From: Chthoniobacterales bacterium
GTDB taxonomy: Bacteria; Verrucomicrobiota; Verrucomicrobiia; Chthoniobacterales; UBA10450
Reading direction: 5' to 3'
Assembly (NCBI GenBank): GCA_025929155.1
Contig: JAICMR010000017.1
Coordinates: 1 to 35,747 of the forward strand
DNA: 35,747 bases
Below the pieces are notes generated by a model, which was not told the DNA's origin, ran no database searches, and was given only the letters and a program-made list of their open reading frames with translations. This document shows positions 26,083 to 34,626 of this stretch, in pieces (position 1 is the stretch's first letter; each line of letters opens with the position of its first letter). A program made the translations under genes and the position numbers.

Positions 26083-26899
26083 CCAAATTCCCTTCCGTTG
26101 GTGCCGCGGCGTGCGGTCCGCGCCGGCACATCACCGCAATCCACCAAGCCAGTAGAAGGACGGTGCCGATGCCAGCCACGCGCAGGACGCCCAGGATTAA
26201 CCCTCCGTATTTCCCAGTGATTGGGTTATACTGGCAACAGAGCAGGATCAGTTCCTTGATCACTGACCCTTTCCGCCCTTCAGAGGCCGCGATGATGGCG
26301 CTTCTTAGCTTGGCCGGCTCAAAGTTGACTCCGAAAAAGTAGCGAGAGATTTTTCCGTCTGGCGTCAGGACCAGAAAGCCAGAAGGATGCGCAAACTGCC
26401 CGGTCTCCGCGTCGTACTTATACCGAAAACCAACCTCTTTCGCGAGTTTGCTGATCGACCGCTGATCGCCGGTTAGAAAGTGCCAGCCTTCCGCGGCGCC
26501 GGGCCGGCCATAACGTGTGAGATATTCCGTCTTTTTACCCGCGGCTACTTTGGGAGTCTCACGAGGATCAATGCTCACGTTGACCACGTTAAAGTCGCGC
26601 CCGACGTTAAAACGCAATTCTTGCAGTGCCTCGATCATTCCGTCATTGATCAGGGTGCAAAGCATCGGACACTGATAGTAACCCAGGACGAGAATTGTCG
26701 GCTTCTTACTCCAAAGGTCACCCATCGCTACTCTTCGCCCATCTGAATCCTCGAACATTAGTTCGGGAGAAACCTGTTGGCCGATGTGCTGATCGTAACC
26801 TATCTGCTTCAGATCACCCTCCGTCAGGCCGTGGGCACAAGAGACGACGAAGCCAATGAGACAGACCGTGAGGCAGAAAGAGAGAAGTTTAGGTCTCAT
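26075..26899 (-). CDS. SCO1/SenC-type copper chaperone
   Basis: 274 residues. Lipobox-like VVSC at 18-21 suggests lipidation at Cys21. The thioredoxin-fold domain has the copper-binding CPMLC (Cys77, Cys81) and distal His171 (FAHPSGF), all three SCO ligands. An extra C-terminal membrane helix (about 236-257) is present. SCO proteins deliver copper to the CuA site of subunit II, which fits its position directly before coxB with an 8-base overlap. It also overlaps the preceding small-protein gene by four bases. Confidence 0.92.
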   Translation of the reverse strand: MRPKLLSFCLTVCLIGFVVSCAHGLTEGDLKQIGYDQHIGQQVSPELMFEDSDGRRVAMGDLWSKKPTILVLGYYQCPMLCTLINDGMIEALQELRFNVGRDFNVVNVSIDPRETPKVAAGKKTEYLTRYGRPGAAEGWHFLTGDQRSISKLAKEVGFRYKYDAETGQFAHPSGFLVLTPDGKISRYFFGVNFEPAKLRSAIIAASEGRKGSVIKELILLCCQYNPITGKYGGLILGVLRVAGIGTVLLLAWWIAVMCRRGPHAAAPTEGNLDG

Positions 26900-27369
26900 G
26901 GCGTAGCACTCGGCGCGGGAGCGGCGATCGGATGCTTCGGTTGCTGGTCCGTTCGTGGTCGACCCTGCATCAATTGCAGCCGCGTCTGCCCCGCACCTAC
27001 TTCCGGAAGACCACGCTGCACCAGTAATGCCATGGCGCGTTTGATCGGGATGCGCAGAACTCCTTTCTCGCGATTGATCCAGCCGTACGATTCCAATTCC
27101 ACTCGCTGGCTTGCGGCATCTTTTGACAAAGCCATGCCCGGTGTCGTCTCGAGCCGCGGCTCCGGAAACGTCTTCGCATTTGGCGAAGCCAGTGGCGCCG
27201 GCCGCTGCTGGTGCCGCTCAGAACGCATAAAGTGAACCACACCCGATGCCGCGAGAAATGACAGAGTAATCACCGTTAGGATTAGCGCGGCGACAAACAG
27301 TAGACCTATCACATCCACGTCTTTCCGTTCGTGGGTCGCATCCCGAGTTTGATGGCCTTGCGGTATCAT
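26896..27369 (-). CDS. Small membrane protein of the ACIII-oxidase cluster, function unknown
   Basis: 157 residues with one membrane helix (about 21-45, GLLFVAALILTVITLSFLA). After a Pro/Ala linker there is a conserved-looking block ESYGWINREKGVLRIPIKRAMALL (about 92-115). From memory the YGW...GVxRIPIxRAM pattern occurs in proteins next to SCO and caa3 genes in other bacteria, with no known role. It is coupled by ATGA overlaps to actF upstream and sco downstream, which argues for a function in assembly of the supercomplex. There is no heme or metal motif. Confidence 0.75.
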   Translation of the reverse strand: MIPQGHQTRDATHERKDVDVIGLLFVAALILTVITLSFLAASGVVHFMRSERHQQRPAPLASPNAKTFPEPRLETTPGMALSKDAASQRVELESYGWINREKGVLRIPIKRAMALLVQRGLPEVGAGQTRLQLMQGRPRTDQQPKHPIAAPAPSATP

Positions 27370-28532
27370 ATCTCAGCCGCCGCCACGGCGAAGCGCGGGT
27401 CATTCATCGGCACAAGCGGCTTGGATTCCAGGTTGCGGGCGAAAAAGAAAAACCAGATCCCGCCGAGACCGAAGAAAGCTGTGAAGTCGAGCCAACTTAC
27501 ATGAATGCCATGCGTATAAAAGGAAGGTGCGATCATCCACCAGACATCGAAGATGTGAGCGACAAAGATAGAGCCGGCGATCGCCGCTAGTGCGAGCCGA
27601 GTCCGTTTCACCTGCCGGGAAAGGAGAAGAAAGAACGGAATAAAAAAATGAAAGAGCACGAGAAACACAAGCACCCAACGCCAGCCGCCGGCAATGCGAT
27701 GAAGATACCAGGAAATCTCATGCGGCAGATCGCCTGACCAGATGATGATTAGTTGTCCGAAAGCGAGGTAGGCCCACATCATGGTCATGGCGAGCAGAAG
27801 GCTGCCAAGGTGATGATAGTTCTCCTTACCCACGACTTTGGCGAGTGGAGTCCGCGGCCCCAACCAAGCCAGGAGCAGGATCATAAATGAAAGCCCGCAC
27901 AGCATCTGGCCGATGCAAAGCAGGATTGGGAACATGGTCGAAAACCAATCCGGCTCGAGCGACATGATCCAATCCACTCCTACGACCGTGATGGTTAATG
28001 GGTAGACCACCAACCCCGGTCCGCTCAGAGTGCGCAGCCTCCTCATCGGCGCCGGATCTAGGGTTTCGTCCTGTTCCCGCGACCACTTGTTGAGCAGGTA
28101 CGCAATCCAACTCCAAATGATGAATGCCACCACCGCTCGGCCGATAAAAAACCAGATACTAAAGAACGGGTGTTTATTCTGCAGCACATGGTCCGCCGCC
28201 ACCTGGACCGGCCTCGCCCAGGGATAAAGCACGTGAATCCCAAAGAACAAAGGGATAAAGAAAAGCCCGGTCAACGGCAGTGTCCCGGCCCCCGCCTCGC
28301 AAAATCGTCGGACCGGCCAACCCCAGTCTCCCCCTGTCAGGTAATGGATCATGAGAAAAGCCATGCAACCCAAAGCCACTCCTATCCAGAACAGCTCCGC
28401 AAAGAGGTAGGATAAGTAAAACTGCCGCGGCTCCAGAAACCAGCCAGGGAGACAGAGAAGCAAGCAGATGATACCGACGCCCAGCCCGATCCAGCTGCGT
28501 TTTCCGAGCACGGTCTCCAGATCACGATTCAT
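27366..28532 (-). CDS. actF: Alternative complex III subunit ActF (integral membrane)
   Basis: 388 residues with about ten membrane helices. It resembles the second large membrane subunit of ACIII, distantly related to the NrfD/ActC fold, with features such as TGLFFIPLFFGIHVLYPWARP, VVGVDWIMSLEPDWFSTMFP and LHRIAGGWRWVLVFLVLFHFFIPF. ACIII is a quinol:cytochrome c or quinol:oxidase oxidoreductase that replaces the bc1 complex. Position after actE with a 4-base overlap is the standard order. Confidence 0.9.
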   Translation of the reverse strand: MNRDLETVLGKRSWIGLGVGIICLLLCLPGWFLEPRQFYLSYLFAELFWIGVALGCMAFLMIHYLTGGDWGWPVRRFCEAGAGTLPLTGLFFIPLFFGIHVLYPWARPVQVAADHVLQNKHPFFSIWFFIGRAVVAFIIWSWIAYLLNKWSREQDETLDPAPMRRLRTLSGPGLVVYPLTITVVGVDWIMSLEPDWFSTMFPILLCIGQMLCGLSFMILLLAWLGPRTPLAKVVGKENYHHLGSLLLAMTMMWAYLAFGQLIIIWSGDLPHEISWYLHRIAGGWRWVLVFLVLFHFFIPFFLLLSRQVKRTRLALAAIAGSIFVAHIFDVWWMIAPSFYTHGIHVSWLDFTAFFGLGGIWFFFFARNLESKPLVPMNDPRFAVAAAEI

Positions 28533-29104
28533 CGCTTCTGCTCAAGCTCCTTTTGTTCGTTAGGCGACAGGTCGCCCGGCTTTGCGGCCTGGCTCAACTG
28601 CAGCGCTCGAATGTAAGCGGCGATAGCCCACCGATCCTGCGGCTCGACCCGCGCTGCGTAGGAATACATCGCACCGTAGCCATTCGTAATGACATCGTAG
28701 AAGTGACCAATCGGAGCATTTCGCAGCCGATCGATGTGATAACTCGGCGGCGCCGGAAAACCGCGCTGCACCACCTCCCCATTCCCTTCTCCGGACAGGC
28801 CATGGCAGACCGCACAGTAGATATCGAACCGCTCCCGCCCTCGTTCCAGCAACTGCGGAGTCAGCTTCACCCGAGCCGGAAGCCGCGCGATCAGCGCCCC
28901 GTTCGTGAGGCCGGTGTAATACGGGTTGTTTCTCGCCGCCTCGCGATACTCCACCGTGTGGGGCGGAAGGAGACGCGCGCTGCTGCCGTTTTCGAAGAAG
29001 TCGCTCTGCGAATACGGTTTGGTCTTTGGCTGATTATACATGTCCTGCCGACAGGCGCTGCAGCCCAGCGCCAGCAACAGACAGCCGCACAGCACGGCCT
29101 TCAT
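28529..29104 (-). CDS. actE: ACIII monoheme cytochrome c subunit ActE
   Basis: 191 residues from the ATG at 29104, which overlaps the actD stop as ATGA and has a GAGG ribosome-binding site inside the actD end. Upstream codons are open but read through the actD frame. The N-terminus MKAVLCGCLLLALGCSAC is a lipoprotein-like signal, although the lipobox is not canonical. The cytochrome c domain has CAVCHGLSGEGNG with one CxxCH and a downstream Met in GYGAMYSYAARV as likely axial ligand. It passes electrons from ActB/ActA to the oxidase. An exact TCGTTAGGC copy near the 3' end encodes Pro-Asn-Glu. Confidence 0.92.
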   Translation of the reverse strand: MKAVLCGCLLLALGCSACRQDMYNQPKTKPYSQSDFFENGSSARLLPPHTVEYREAARNNPYYTGLTNGALIARLPARVKLTPQLLERGRERFDIYCAVCHGLSGEGNGEVVQRGFPAPPSYHIDRLRNAPIGHFYDVITNGYGAMYSYAARVEPQDRWAIAAYIRALQLSQAAKPGDLSPNEQKELEQKR

Positions 29105-29634
29105 TTCGCCACCTCTTTCACCATTAGTGGATGGAGGCTTTCCAAAAAGGAACGCGTCCTTTCTCGATCGAACTCCGGGTCGGCGGTCTCGATACAAAGG
29201 AAAAAGCGATCCTGCGACGCGCGCTCGAATTCCGGGAGGTTAAACATCGGATGATATGGTTTCGGCAGGCCGCTTAAACCCAACGAAAAAAAGAAGGCCG
29301 TAAGCGATGCGCCGAGGACGGTGAGCTCAAACGTAATCGGAATAAAAGAAGGCCAGCTATGATAGGGCCGTCCTCCCACATTGAGCGGGTAGCTAATGAC
29401 ATTCGCAAACCACTCCATAAAATAGGCGCTGCAGCCGCCGAGGATGCCTCCGAGAAGCACAAGGAGCGGCATGCGGTTGCTCTTTCCCAGCGCCCTTCCC
29501 AGGCCTTCGATCGGGAAGGGAGTGTATCCATCCATCAGGCGATAACCCTTCCCGTAGGCTTGCTCCGCCGCGTGCATGAGCTCCTCGGGTGTCCCGAACT
29601 CAGCAGCCAAGCCATAAACCCAGTTATCAGTCAT
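29101..29634 (-). CDS. actD: ACIII subunit ActD (DUF3341)
   Basis: 177 residues. The DUF3341 pattern is clear: AEFGTPEELMHAAEQAYGKGYRLMDGYTPFPIEGL at the N-terminus, two membrane helices (about 57-77 and 96-118) and the intervening NVGGRPYHSWPSFIPITFE loop. It anchors the peripheral part of ACIII. Starts and stops overlap its neighbours by four bases on both sides. Confidence 0.93.
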   Translation of the reverse strand: MTDNWVYGLAAEFGTPEELMHAAEQAYGKGYRLMDGYTPFPIEGLGRALGKSNRMPLLVLLGGILGGCSAYFMEWFANVISYPLNVGGRPYHSWPSFIPITFELTVLGASLTAFFFSLGLSGLPKPYHPMFNLPEFERASQDRFFLCIETADPEFDRERTRSFLESLHPLMVKEVAK

Positions 29635-31052
29635 AGCACGTTGGCTTTTTGCGGCTCAGCCACCAGCTCGCGGGTTTCGGACATTGAAATCATTGGTAGA
29701 AAGCGAACGAAGAGAAAGAGGAGAGTCAGGAACAGGCCGACACTGCCAAAGAGCACCGCCCAATCCCAGATCGTGGGGTAAAACATTCCCCAGGCTGAGG
29801 GCATGAAGTCACGGTGCAGACTCGTGATCACAATGACAAACCGCTCCACCCACATTCCGACATTGATGAACAAGGCAACGATAAAGAGCGTCAATGGATT
29901 CCTACGGATCCGAGCCGACCAGAGCGCCTGCGGGACAAGCACATTACAAACCATCAGCCCCCAAAAAACCCAGCCATAGGGACCAAACGCGCGGTTCTGC
30001 ATCATGTAAGCCTCAAAAATGTCGCCGCTGTACCAGGACATGTAAGCTTCAATGATATAGCCATAGGTAACCATCAGGCCGGTGACGAGCATAACATTCG
30101 CCATGTTATTCAGGTAACGCTCGGTGATGACATTCTCGAGATGATAGAGTTTGCGCACCGGGATCACGATGTTGAGGACCATGGCAAAGCCGGAGTAAAT
30201 CGCTCCCGCGACAAAGTAGGGAGCAAAGATCGTCGAGTGCCAGCCCGGTACGATCGCGACGGCAAAGTCGAAGCTGACTACGCTGTGCACCGAGAGAACA
30301 AGCGGCGTAGCCAGGCCAGCCAGGAGAAGGTAGGCAATCTGCTGCCGCTGCCAATGGGCGGCCGAGTTACGCCAGCCGAGCGCGAGGATGCCATAGAACT
30401 TCTTTTGCCAGAGCTTTCTCGCCCGATCCCTCAGCGTCGCCACATCAGGGACCAGCCCGAGATACCAGAAAAGAAGTGAGACGATAAAGTAAGTGCCGAC
30501 CGCGAAGACATCCCAAACCAGCGGACTACGGAATTGAGGCCAGAGTCCCATCGTGTCCGGATAGGGAAAGAGATAATAGAAGAGCCACGGACGCCCGAGG
30601 TGAATAAGTGGCATGAGACCAGCACAAGCGACCGCGAAAAGTGTCATGGCTTCGGCAAAACGGTTGATTGCTGTCCGCCAGTGCTGAAACATCAGAAGCA
30701 GGATCGCAGAGATGAAAGTCCCGGCATGACCGATTCCGACCCACCAGACGAAGTTTACGATCGCGAAACCCCAGGCCACGGGGATGTTGATCCCAAAGAC
30801 TCCCACTCCGCGAATCAGGAGCCAGGAGAGCGCCAGGAAAAACACCATGAGCAACCCGAAAGCGACGACAAAGCCGATCCACCAGGTCGCAGGTTGCCTG
30901 TTGCGAAGAACGATCGAGCCAATCGTCTCGTTGACCTTCTCGTAAGTCTGACCCGGGGCGAGCAGGTTGCTTGGATAACCCAACTTCGAGAGCCTGGTGT
31001 CCTTGACTGCTTCAGGCGGGATCGTCTCCCATTGCTTTCCGGAGTCGTTCAT
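29631..31052 (-). CDS. actC: ACIII quinol-site membrane subunit ActC (NrfD/PsrC-like)
   Basis: 473 residues with about ten membrane helices. NrfD-family marks include WWVGIGHAGTFISAILLLM, LGRPWLFYYLFPYPDTMGLWPQF and HSVVSFDFAVAIVPGWHST, the last two forming part of the quinol pocket in ACIII structures. The N-terminal 45 residues are soluble. It overlaps actB by an ATGA. It holds no copy of the dispersed 9-mer, unlike most other genes here. Confidence 0.94.
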   Translation of the reverse strand: MNDSGKQWETIPPEAVKDTRLSKLGYPSNLLAPGQTYEKVNETIGSIVLRNRQPATWWIGFVVAFGLLMVFFLALSWLLIRGVGVFGINIPVAWGFAIVNFVWWVGIGHAGTFISAILLLMFQHWRTAINRFAEAMTLFAVACAGLMPLIHLGRPWLFYYLFPYPDTMGLWPQFRSPLVWDVFAVGTYFIVSLLFWYLGLVPDVATLRDRARKLWQKKFYGILALGWRNSAAHWQRQQIAYLLLAGLATPLVLSVHSVVSFDFAVAIVPGWHSTIFAPYFVAGAIYSGFAMVLNIVIPVRKLYHLENVITERYLNNMANVMLVTGLMVTYGYIIEAYMSWYSGDIFEAYMMQNRAFGPYGWVFWGLMVCNVLVPQALWSARIRRNPLTLFIVALFINVGMWVERFVIVITSLHRDFMPSAWGMFYPTIWDWAVLFGSVGLFLTLLFLFVRFLPMISMSETRELVAEPQKANVL

Positions 31053-33970
31053 GCCTTCAGGTGCGGATTCGGATTGCGCAGTCTCGCGGAGTAACTCGTG
31101 CGCGGCCGTGTGTTCAGCTCGGCCAGCATTCCGTAGTCAAGTGGATGGGTTTTCCATTGCGAAATCCGGCTTTTCGGATCGTGGATGTCGCCGAAAATAA
31201 TGGCTTCGGACGGACAGACCTGGGCGCAGGCCGGAATGATTTCTCCATCGCGAATCTTGCGCCGCGCAAGTTCCGCCGTGATCCGGGCGGAGTTGATCCG
31301 TTGCAGGCAGTAAGTGCACTTTTCCATCACTCCACGACAGCGCACGGTCACGTCCGGGTTCTTGACGAGCTTTTCACTGGGAGAGAGCGCGCCGTTGTAT
31401 TCGAGAAAGTTGAAGCGCCGCACCTTGTACGGACAGTTATTAGAGCAATAGCGCGTTCCGACGCAGCGGTTATAAACCTGCAGGTTAAGTCCTTCGTTAT
31501 CTGTGACCGTTGCCGCGACCGGACAGACCAGCTCACAAGGCGCATCCTGGCAATGCATGCAAGGAACCGGCTGGTGATGAAATTGTGGTTCGTCAGGCGA
31601 CTCACTGAAGTAAGTGTCAACGCGAATCCAGTGCATCTCGCGACCGCGGCGCACCTGGTCTTTGCCCACAACCGGAATGTTATTCTCGGCCTGGCAGGCG
31701 ATGGTGCAGGCGTTACAGCCGATGCAGGTGCCGAGATCGATCACCATTGCCCAGGCATAGCCTTTATTCTTGAACTGATCGGGGTAGTAGAGAGTTTCGT
31801 CGTGCTTCGGCACTTCCCGCATATCCTTTGCAAAGCGGGGATGACTAACGAACTCACTCAAAGTCCCGCCGCGATACATGTCGCGACCTTCGATCGTGAA
31901 GTGGTTCTGGGTGGTCGCGAAATCCTCGCGCTGCGCCACTTTTCTTACCGTCAGGCCAGAGTCCTGCCAGAGCGCGCCGGAAGTGCGGAGGAGATAGGCG
32001 TTGTAGCCCTTATCCGTGCCGACGCGACCGGCTTCCTTTCGGCCATAGCCAAGTTGCAGCGTGACGCTGTTCTCCGCCTGCCCTGGCAAGATCCAGATCG
32101 GCGCGCGGAGTTTTCGATCTTTATAAGTGAGTTCAATATAATCGCCGTTCTCAAGCTTCTCGCGCCGGGCGAGCGCTGGACTAACGAGTGCAGCATTATC
32201 CCAAGTGATCTTTGAAAACGGATGCGGCAGTTCCTGCAGCCAACTATTGTTGACATAACGACCGTCGAGCATGTTCGGATCGGCACGGAAGAGAATCTCC
32301 AGGCCAACCGGAGCCGCAGCCGAAGGAGTTGCGCGAGCGGGCAGAGCGTTCGACCCCGCTGGGAGATTGCCACCGGGAGTGACGCCATCGCTCAGAGCTT
32401 TGGTCCATTGCGCATCGAAAGTGCCACCCAAGGTTGTACCCTGATGGGTTGAACGGACGATCTCGTAACCGCTGCGGACCGGCTGCTGAGTAAAAACCTC
32501 GAGCAACTCGTGCGCAGAAACACCTTCGTAGAGCGGCGCAATGAGCGGCTGCAGGATCGTGAGCGACCCGTCAGTCCCGCGAGCGTCGCTCCAGTTCTCG
32601 AGGAAATGGGTCGCCGCGACCTGCCAATCGCAGAGCCGCGAAGTTTCGTTCACGTGCAAGGTATGATGCACTCGAAGTTTCACCTTTCGCAGCGCGCCGG
32701 TGAAATCGAGGTCGACCGGCGCGTCGTAAACTGGATTGCCGCCGAGGATCACGAGCAGATCGATGGCGCCGCTCTGCATCTCCCGCACCAGCTCAGTTAG
32801 CGATGCGAGTTGATTGACCGGATTGACCGCGGCAGCGGCGTGTTCGGAGACTGTGACTCCCAAGTTGCCTAAGGATGCGTTGATTTGCCTAACGAGAGCG
32901 TGCACTTCAGGCGGCTGCGTTTCCCCTGCCACCACGATACCGGCTCCGGCGTTGGCGAGGAGATCCTCCGTGGCGGCGTCGAGCCATTCGCGAGCCGACT
33001 CGGGAACAACTTCCGTCCTGGCCCCGCTCGGTCCAATCAACGCCGCCAGCGCGGCGGCGAGCGCCGGAATCGCGCGCGCCGCGATCGGCAAACGATGATC
33101 GGCATTTGAGCCAGTGATTGTCGGCGTTGGTTCGGCGGCGTAGAAGCGGCTCATGGTGGCGCCCTGCGGCTGATCGACCCGCCGGTTTTTCGCGAAGTCT
33201 CGCGCATGTCGAAGCGCGGCCGGATGGAGGTAGAGGAAATCGGAATCAAGGGCGACGATCACTTTCGCCCTCGAGAAATCGTAGAGTGTCTCGCCGCCGA
33301 AAACGCCGCCGGCGCGGGATTCGCGAACGGCATCGCGGGTGAGCGGTTCCCATTGATGCCAGCGGGCGCCCGGAAATTTTTGCCCGATTGCCTGCATCTG
33401 AGCGGCCAACGTCGGTGAAGTGGTGGTTTGCGTGAGGAAGCGAATGCGGGCGCCTCCACCTGCCTGCTGGCTGCGCAGCGCTTCGTTCAGGCGCTCGACA
33501 AATTCGCCCCAGGTTCCCCCGGAAAGTCCGTTCGTTAGGATCTTAGCCCGGTCGGGATCGTAGAGATCGAGCAAGTCAGCCTGCGCCCAGATCGTGGTCG
33601 CGCCGAGGCTGCCGGGATGATCGGGATTGCCCTCGATTTTCGTTGGCCGCCCTTCGTTGCTCGTCGCGATGATGCCCTGGGCGTAGCCGCCGAAAGTCGT
33701 GGCGCTCGCAAAGTAGAGCGGCTTGCCTGGGACGACGCGCTCCGGCTGATTCACGTACGGAACAATTTTCTCGATGCTTTGTTTGGTGCAGGCGCCGAGG
33801 CCGGCGAGCGCGAGGGAGGCTCCCATCAGGCGCAGGAAATCGCGCCGATGAAGCTCGTTTGTCCACTCAGATGCGCCGCGCGGAAATTCCCGATGAAGCC
33901 AATCCTCGAACCCCGGGGTTGCCGCGAGCTCCTCCAGACTGCGCCAATATTTCGGCCGTTCCGTGCTCAT
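31049..33970 (-). CDS. actB: ACIII iron-sulfur subunit ActB (molybdopterin-oxidoreductase-like fusion)
   Basis: 973 residues from the ATG at 33970, which overlaps the actA stop; a longer open frame upstream runs through actA and is rejected. RRDFLRLMG at 42-50 is a twin-arginine-type signal, followed by a hydrophobic stretch ending in Cys61. Residues about 70-680 form the CISM-like domain that in ACIII lacks the molybdenum cofactor. The C-terminal 250 residues are ferredoxin-like with four cysteine groups: CIGCNACTIAC, CMHCQDAPCELVC, CVGTRYCSNNC, and CTYCLQRI with CAQVCPSEA. They hold three [4Fe-4S] and one [3Fe-4S] cluster in the family. Two motif copies lie in the first third, and two one-mismatch copies lie later. 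Confidence 0.93.
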   Translation of the reverse strand: MSTERPKYWRSLEELAATPGFEDWLHREFPRGASEWTNELHRRDFLRLMGASLALAGLGACTKQSIEKIVPYVNQPERVVPGKPLYFASATTFGGYAQGIIATSNEGRPTKIEGNPDHPGSLGATTIWAQADLLDLYDPDRAKILTNGLSGGTWGEFVERLNEALRSQQAGGGARIRFLTQTTTSPTLAAQMQAIGQKFPGARWHQWEPLTRDAVRESRAGGVFGGETLYDFSRAKVIVALDSDFLYLHPAALRHARDFAKNRRVDQPQGATMSRFYAAEPTPTITGSNADHRLPIAARAIPALAAALAALIGPSGARTEVVPESAREWLDAATEDLLANAGAGIVVAGETQPPEVHALVRQINASLGNLGVTVSEHAAAAVNPVNQLASLTELVREMQSGAIDLLVILGGNPVYDAPVDLDFTGALRKVKLRVHHTLHVNETSRLCDWQVAATHFLENWSDARGTDGSLTILQPLIAPLYEGVSAHELLEVFTQQPVRSGYEIVRSTHQGTTLGGTFDAQWTKALSDGVTPGGNLPAGSNALPARATPSAAAPVGLEILFRADPNMLDGRYVNNSWLQELPHPFSKITWDNAALVSPALARREKLENGDYIELTYKDRKLRAPIWILPGQAENSVTLQLGYGRKEAGRVGTDKGYNAYLLRTSGALWQDSGLTVRKVAQREDFATTQNHFTIEGRDMYRGGTLSEFVSHPRFAKDMREVPKHDETLYYPDQFKNKGYAWAMVIDLGTCIGCNACTIACQAENNIPVVGKDQVRRGREMHWIRVDTYFSESPDEPQFHHQPVPCMHCQDAPCELVCPVAATVTDNEGLNLQVYNRCVGTRYCSNNCPYKVRRFNFLEYNGALSPSEKLVKNPDVTVRCRGVMEKCTYCLQRINSARITAELARRKIRDGEIIPACAQVCPSEAIIFGDIHDPKSRISQWKTHPLDYGMLAELNTRPRTSYSARLRNPNPHLKA

Positions 33971-34626
33971 CGATGGCAGACGGAGCAGTTCGTTAGGCGC
34001 CCGCTCGTGTCGATCTGGTTTTGGCGCGCGAGCAACTTGCCTTGCGCGAGCTGATCGGGCGGCGGCTTCCAATGGAGGTTAAAAATTTCCGAGCGCGGCC
34101 GGACATATTTCTCCGGAGCCCGATGACACTCGAGGCACCATTTCATGTAGAGCGATTGGGTGCGCCAGGTCAGCGGCATTTCGTCGAGTTGTCCGTGGCA
34201 GGTGGAACAGCCGATTCCTTTCGAGATGTGAATGCTGTGGTTGAAATAGACGAAGTCAGGCAGGTCGTTCACGCGATTCCATTTGATTGGCGTATTCGTC
34301 ACGAGGCTCGCGCGAACCGGCGCGAGGATCGGCGCTTCGGTCCAGAGCTGGGAATGGCAGGTCATGCAAATGTGCGTATCCGGAATGCCGGCAAAGGCTG
34401 ATTTCTCCACCGAGGTGTGGCAGTAGCGGCAATCGATTCCGTCATCGCCGACGTGATGTTTGTGACTGAAAGGAACCGGCTGTTCCAGCGGCACATCGAC
34501 ATAGGTCGTGTAGGGCGACCAAAAGATCGCGTAAGTGGTCGCGCCGATCGCAGTGACCAATACCACCACGCCAACGATGATGACTTTCGAGTAAACGTTG
34601 GCGGAGCGGGAAAAAATCTGGGCCAT
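33967..34626 (-). CDS. actA: ACIII pentaheme cytochrome c subunit ActA
   Basis: 219 residues. One N-terminal membrane anchor (about 14-36) is followed by five CxxCH motifs: CRYCH (66-70), CMTCH (87-91), CSTCH (140-144), CLECH (164-168) and CSVCH (214-218). This is the usual ActA heme count. Additional His residues (for example FSHKHHVG and FNHSIHISKG) can serve as distal ligands. It is the first gene of the act-cox run; an AGGA about nine bases upstream of the ATG may be its ribosome-binding site. The last codons overlap an exact TCGTTAGGC copy (33990). Confidence 0.94.
   Translation of the reverse strand: MAQIFSRSANVYSKVIIVGVVVLVTAIGATTYAIFWSPYTTYVDVPLEQPVPFSHKHHVGDDGIDCRYCHTSVEKSAFAGIPDTHICMTCHSQLWTEAPILAPVRASLVTNTPIKWNRVNDLPDFVYFNHSIHISKGIGCSTCHGQLDEMPLTWRTQSLYMKWCLECHRAPEKYVRPRSEIFNLHWKPPPDQLAQGKLLARQNQIDTSGRLTNCSVCHR

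Noticed and set aside
33971-34072. Extension of actB upstream into actA
   Set aside because: It is antiparallel in meaning to the actA reading frame on the same strand and would destroy the ATGA overlap seen at every other junction in the operon.
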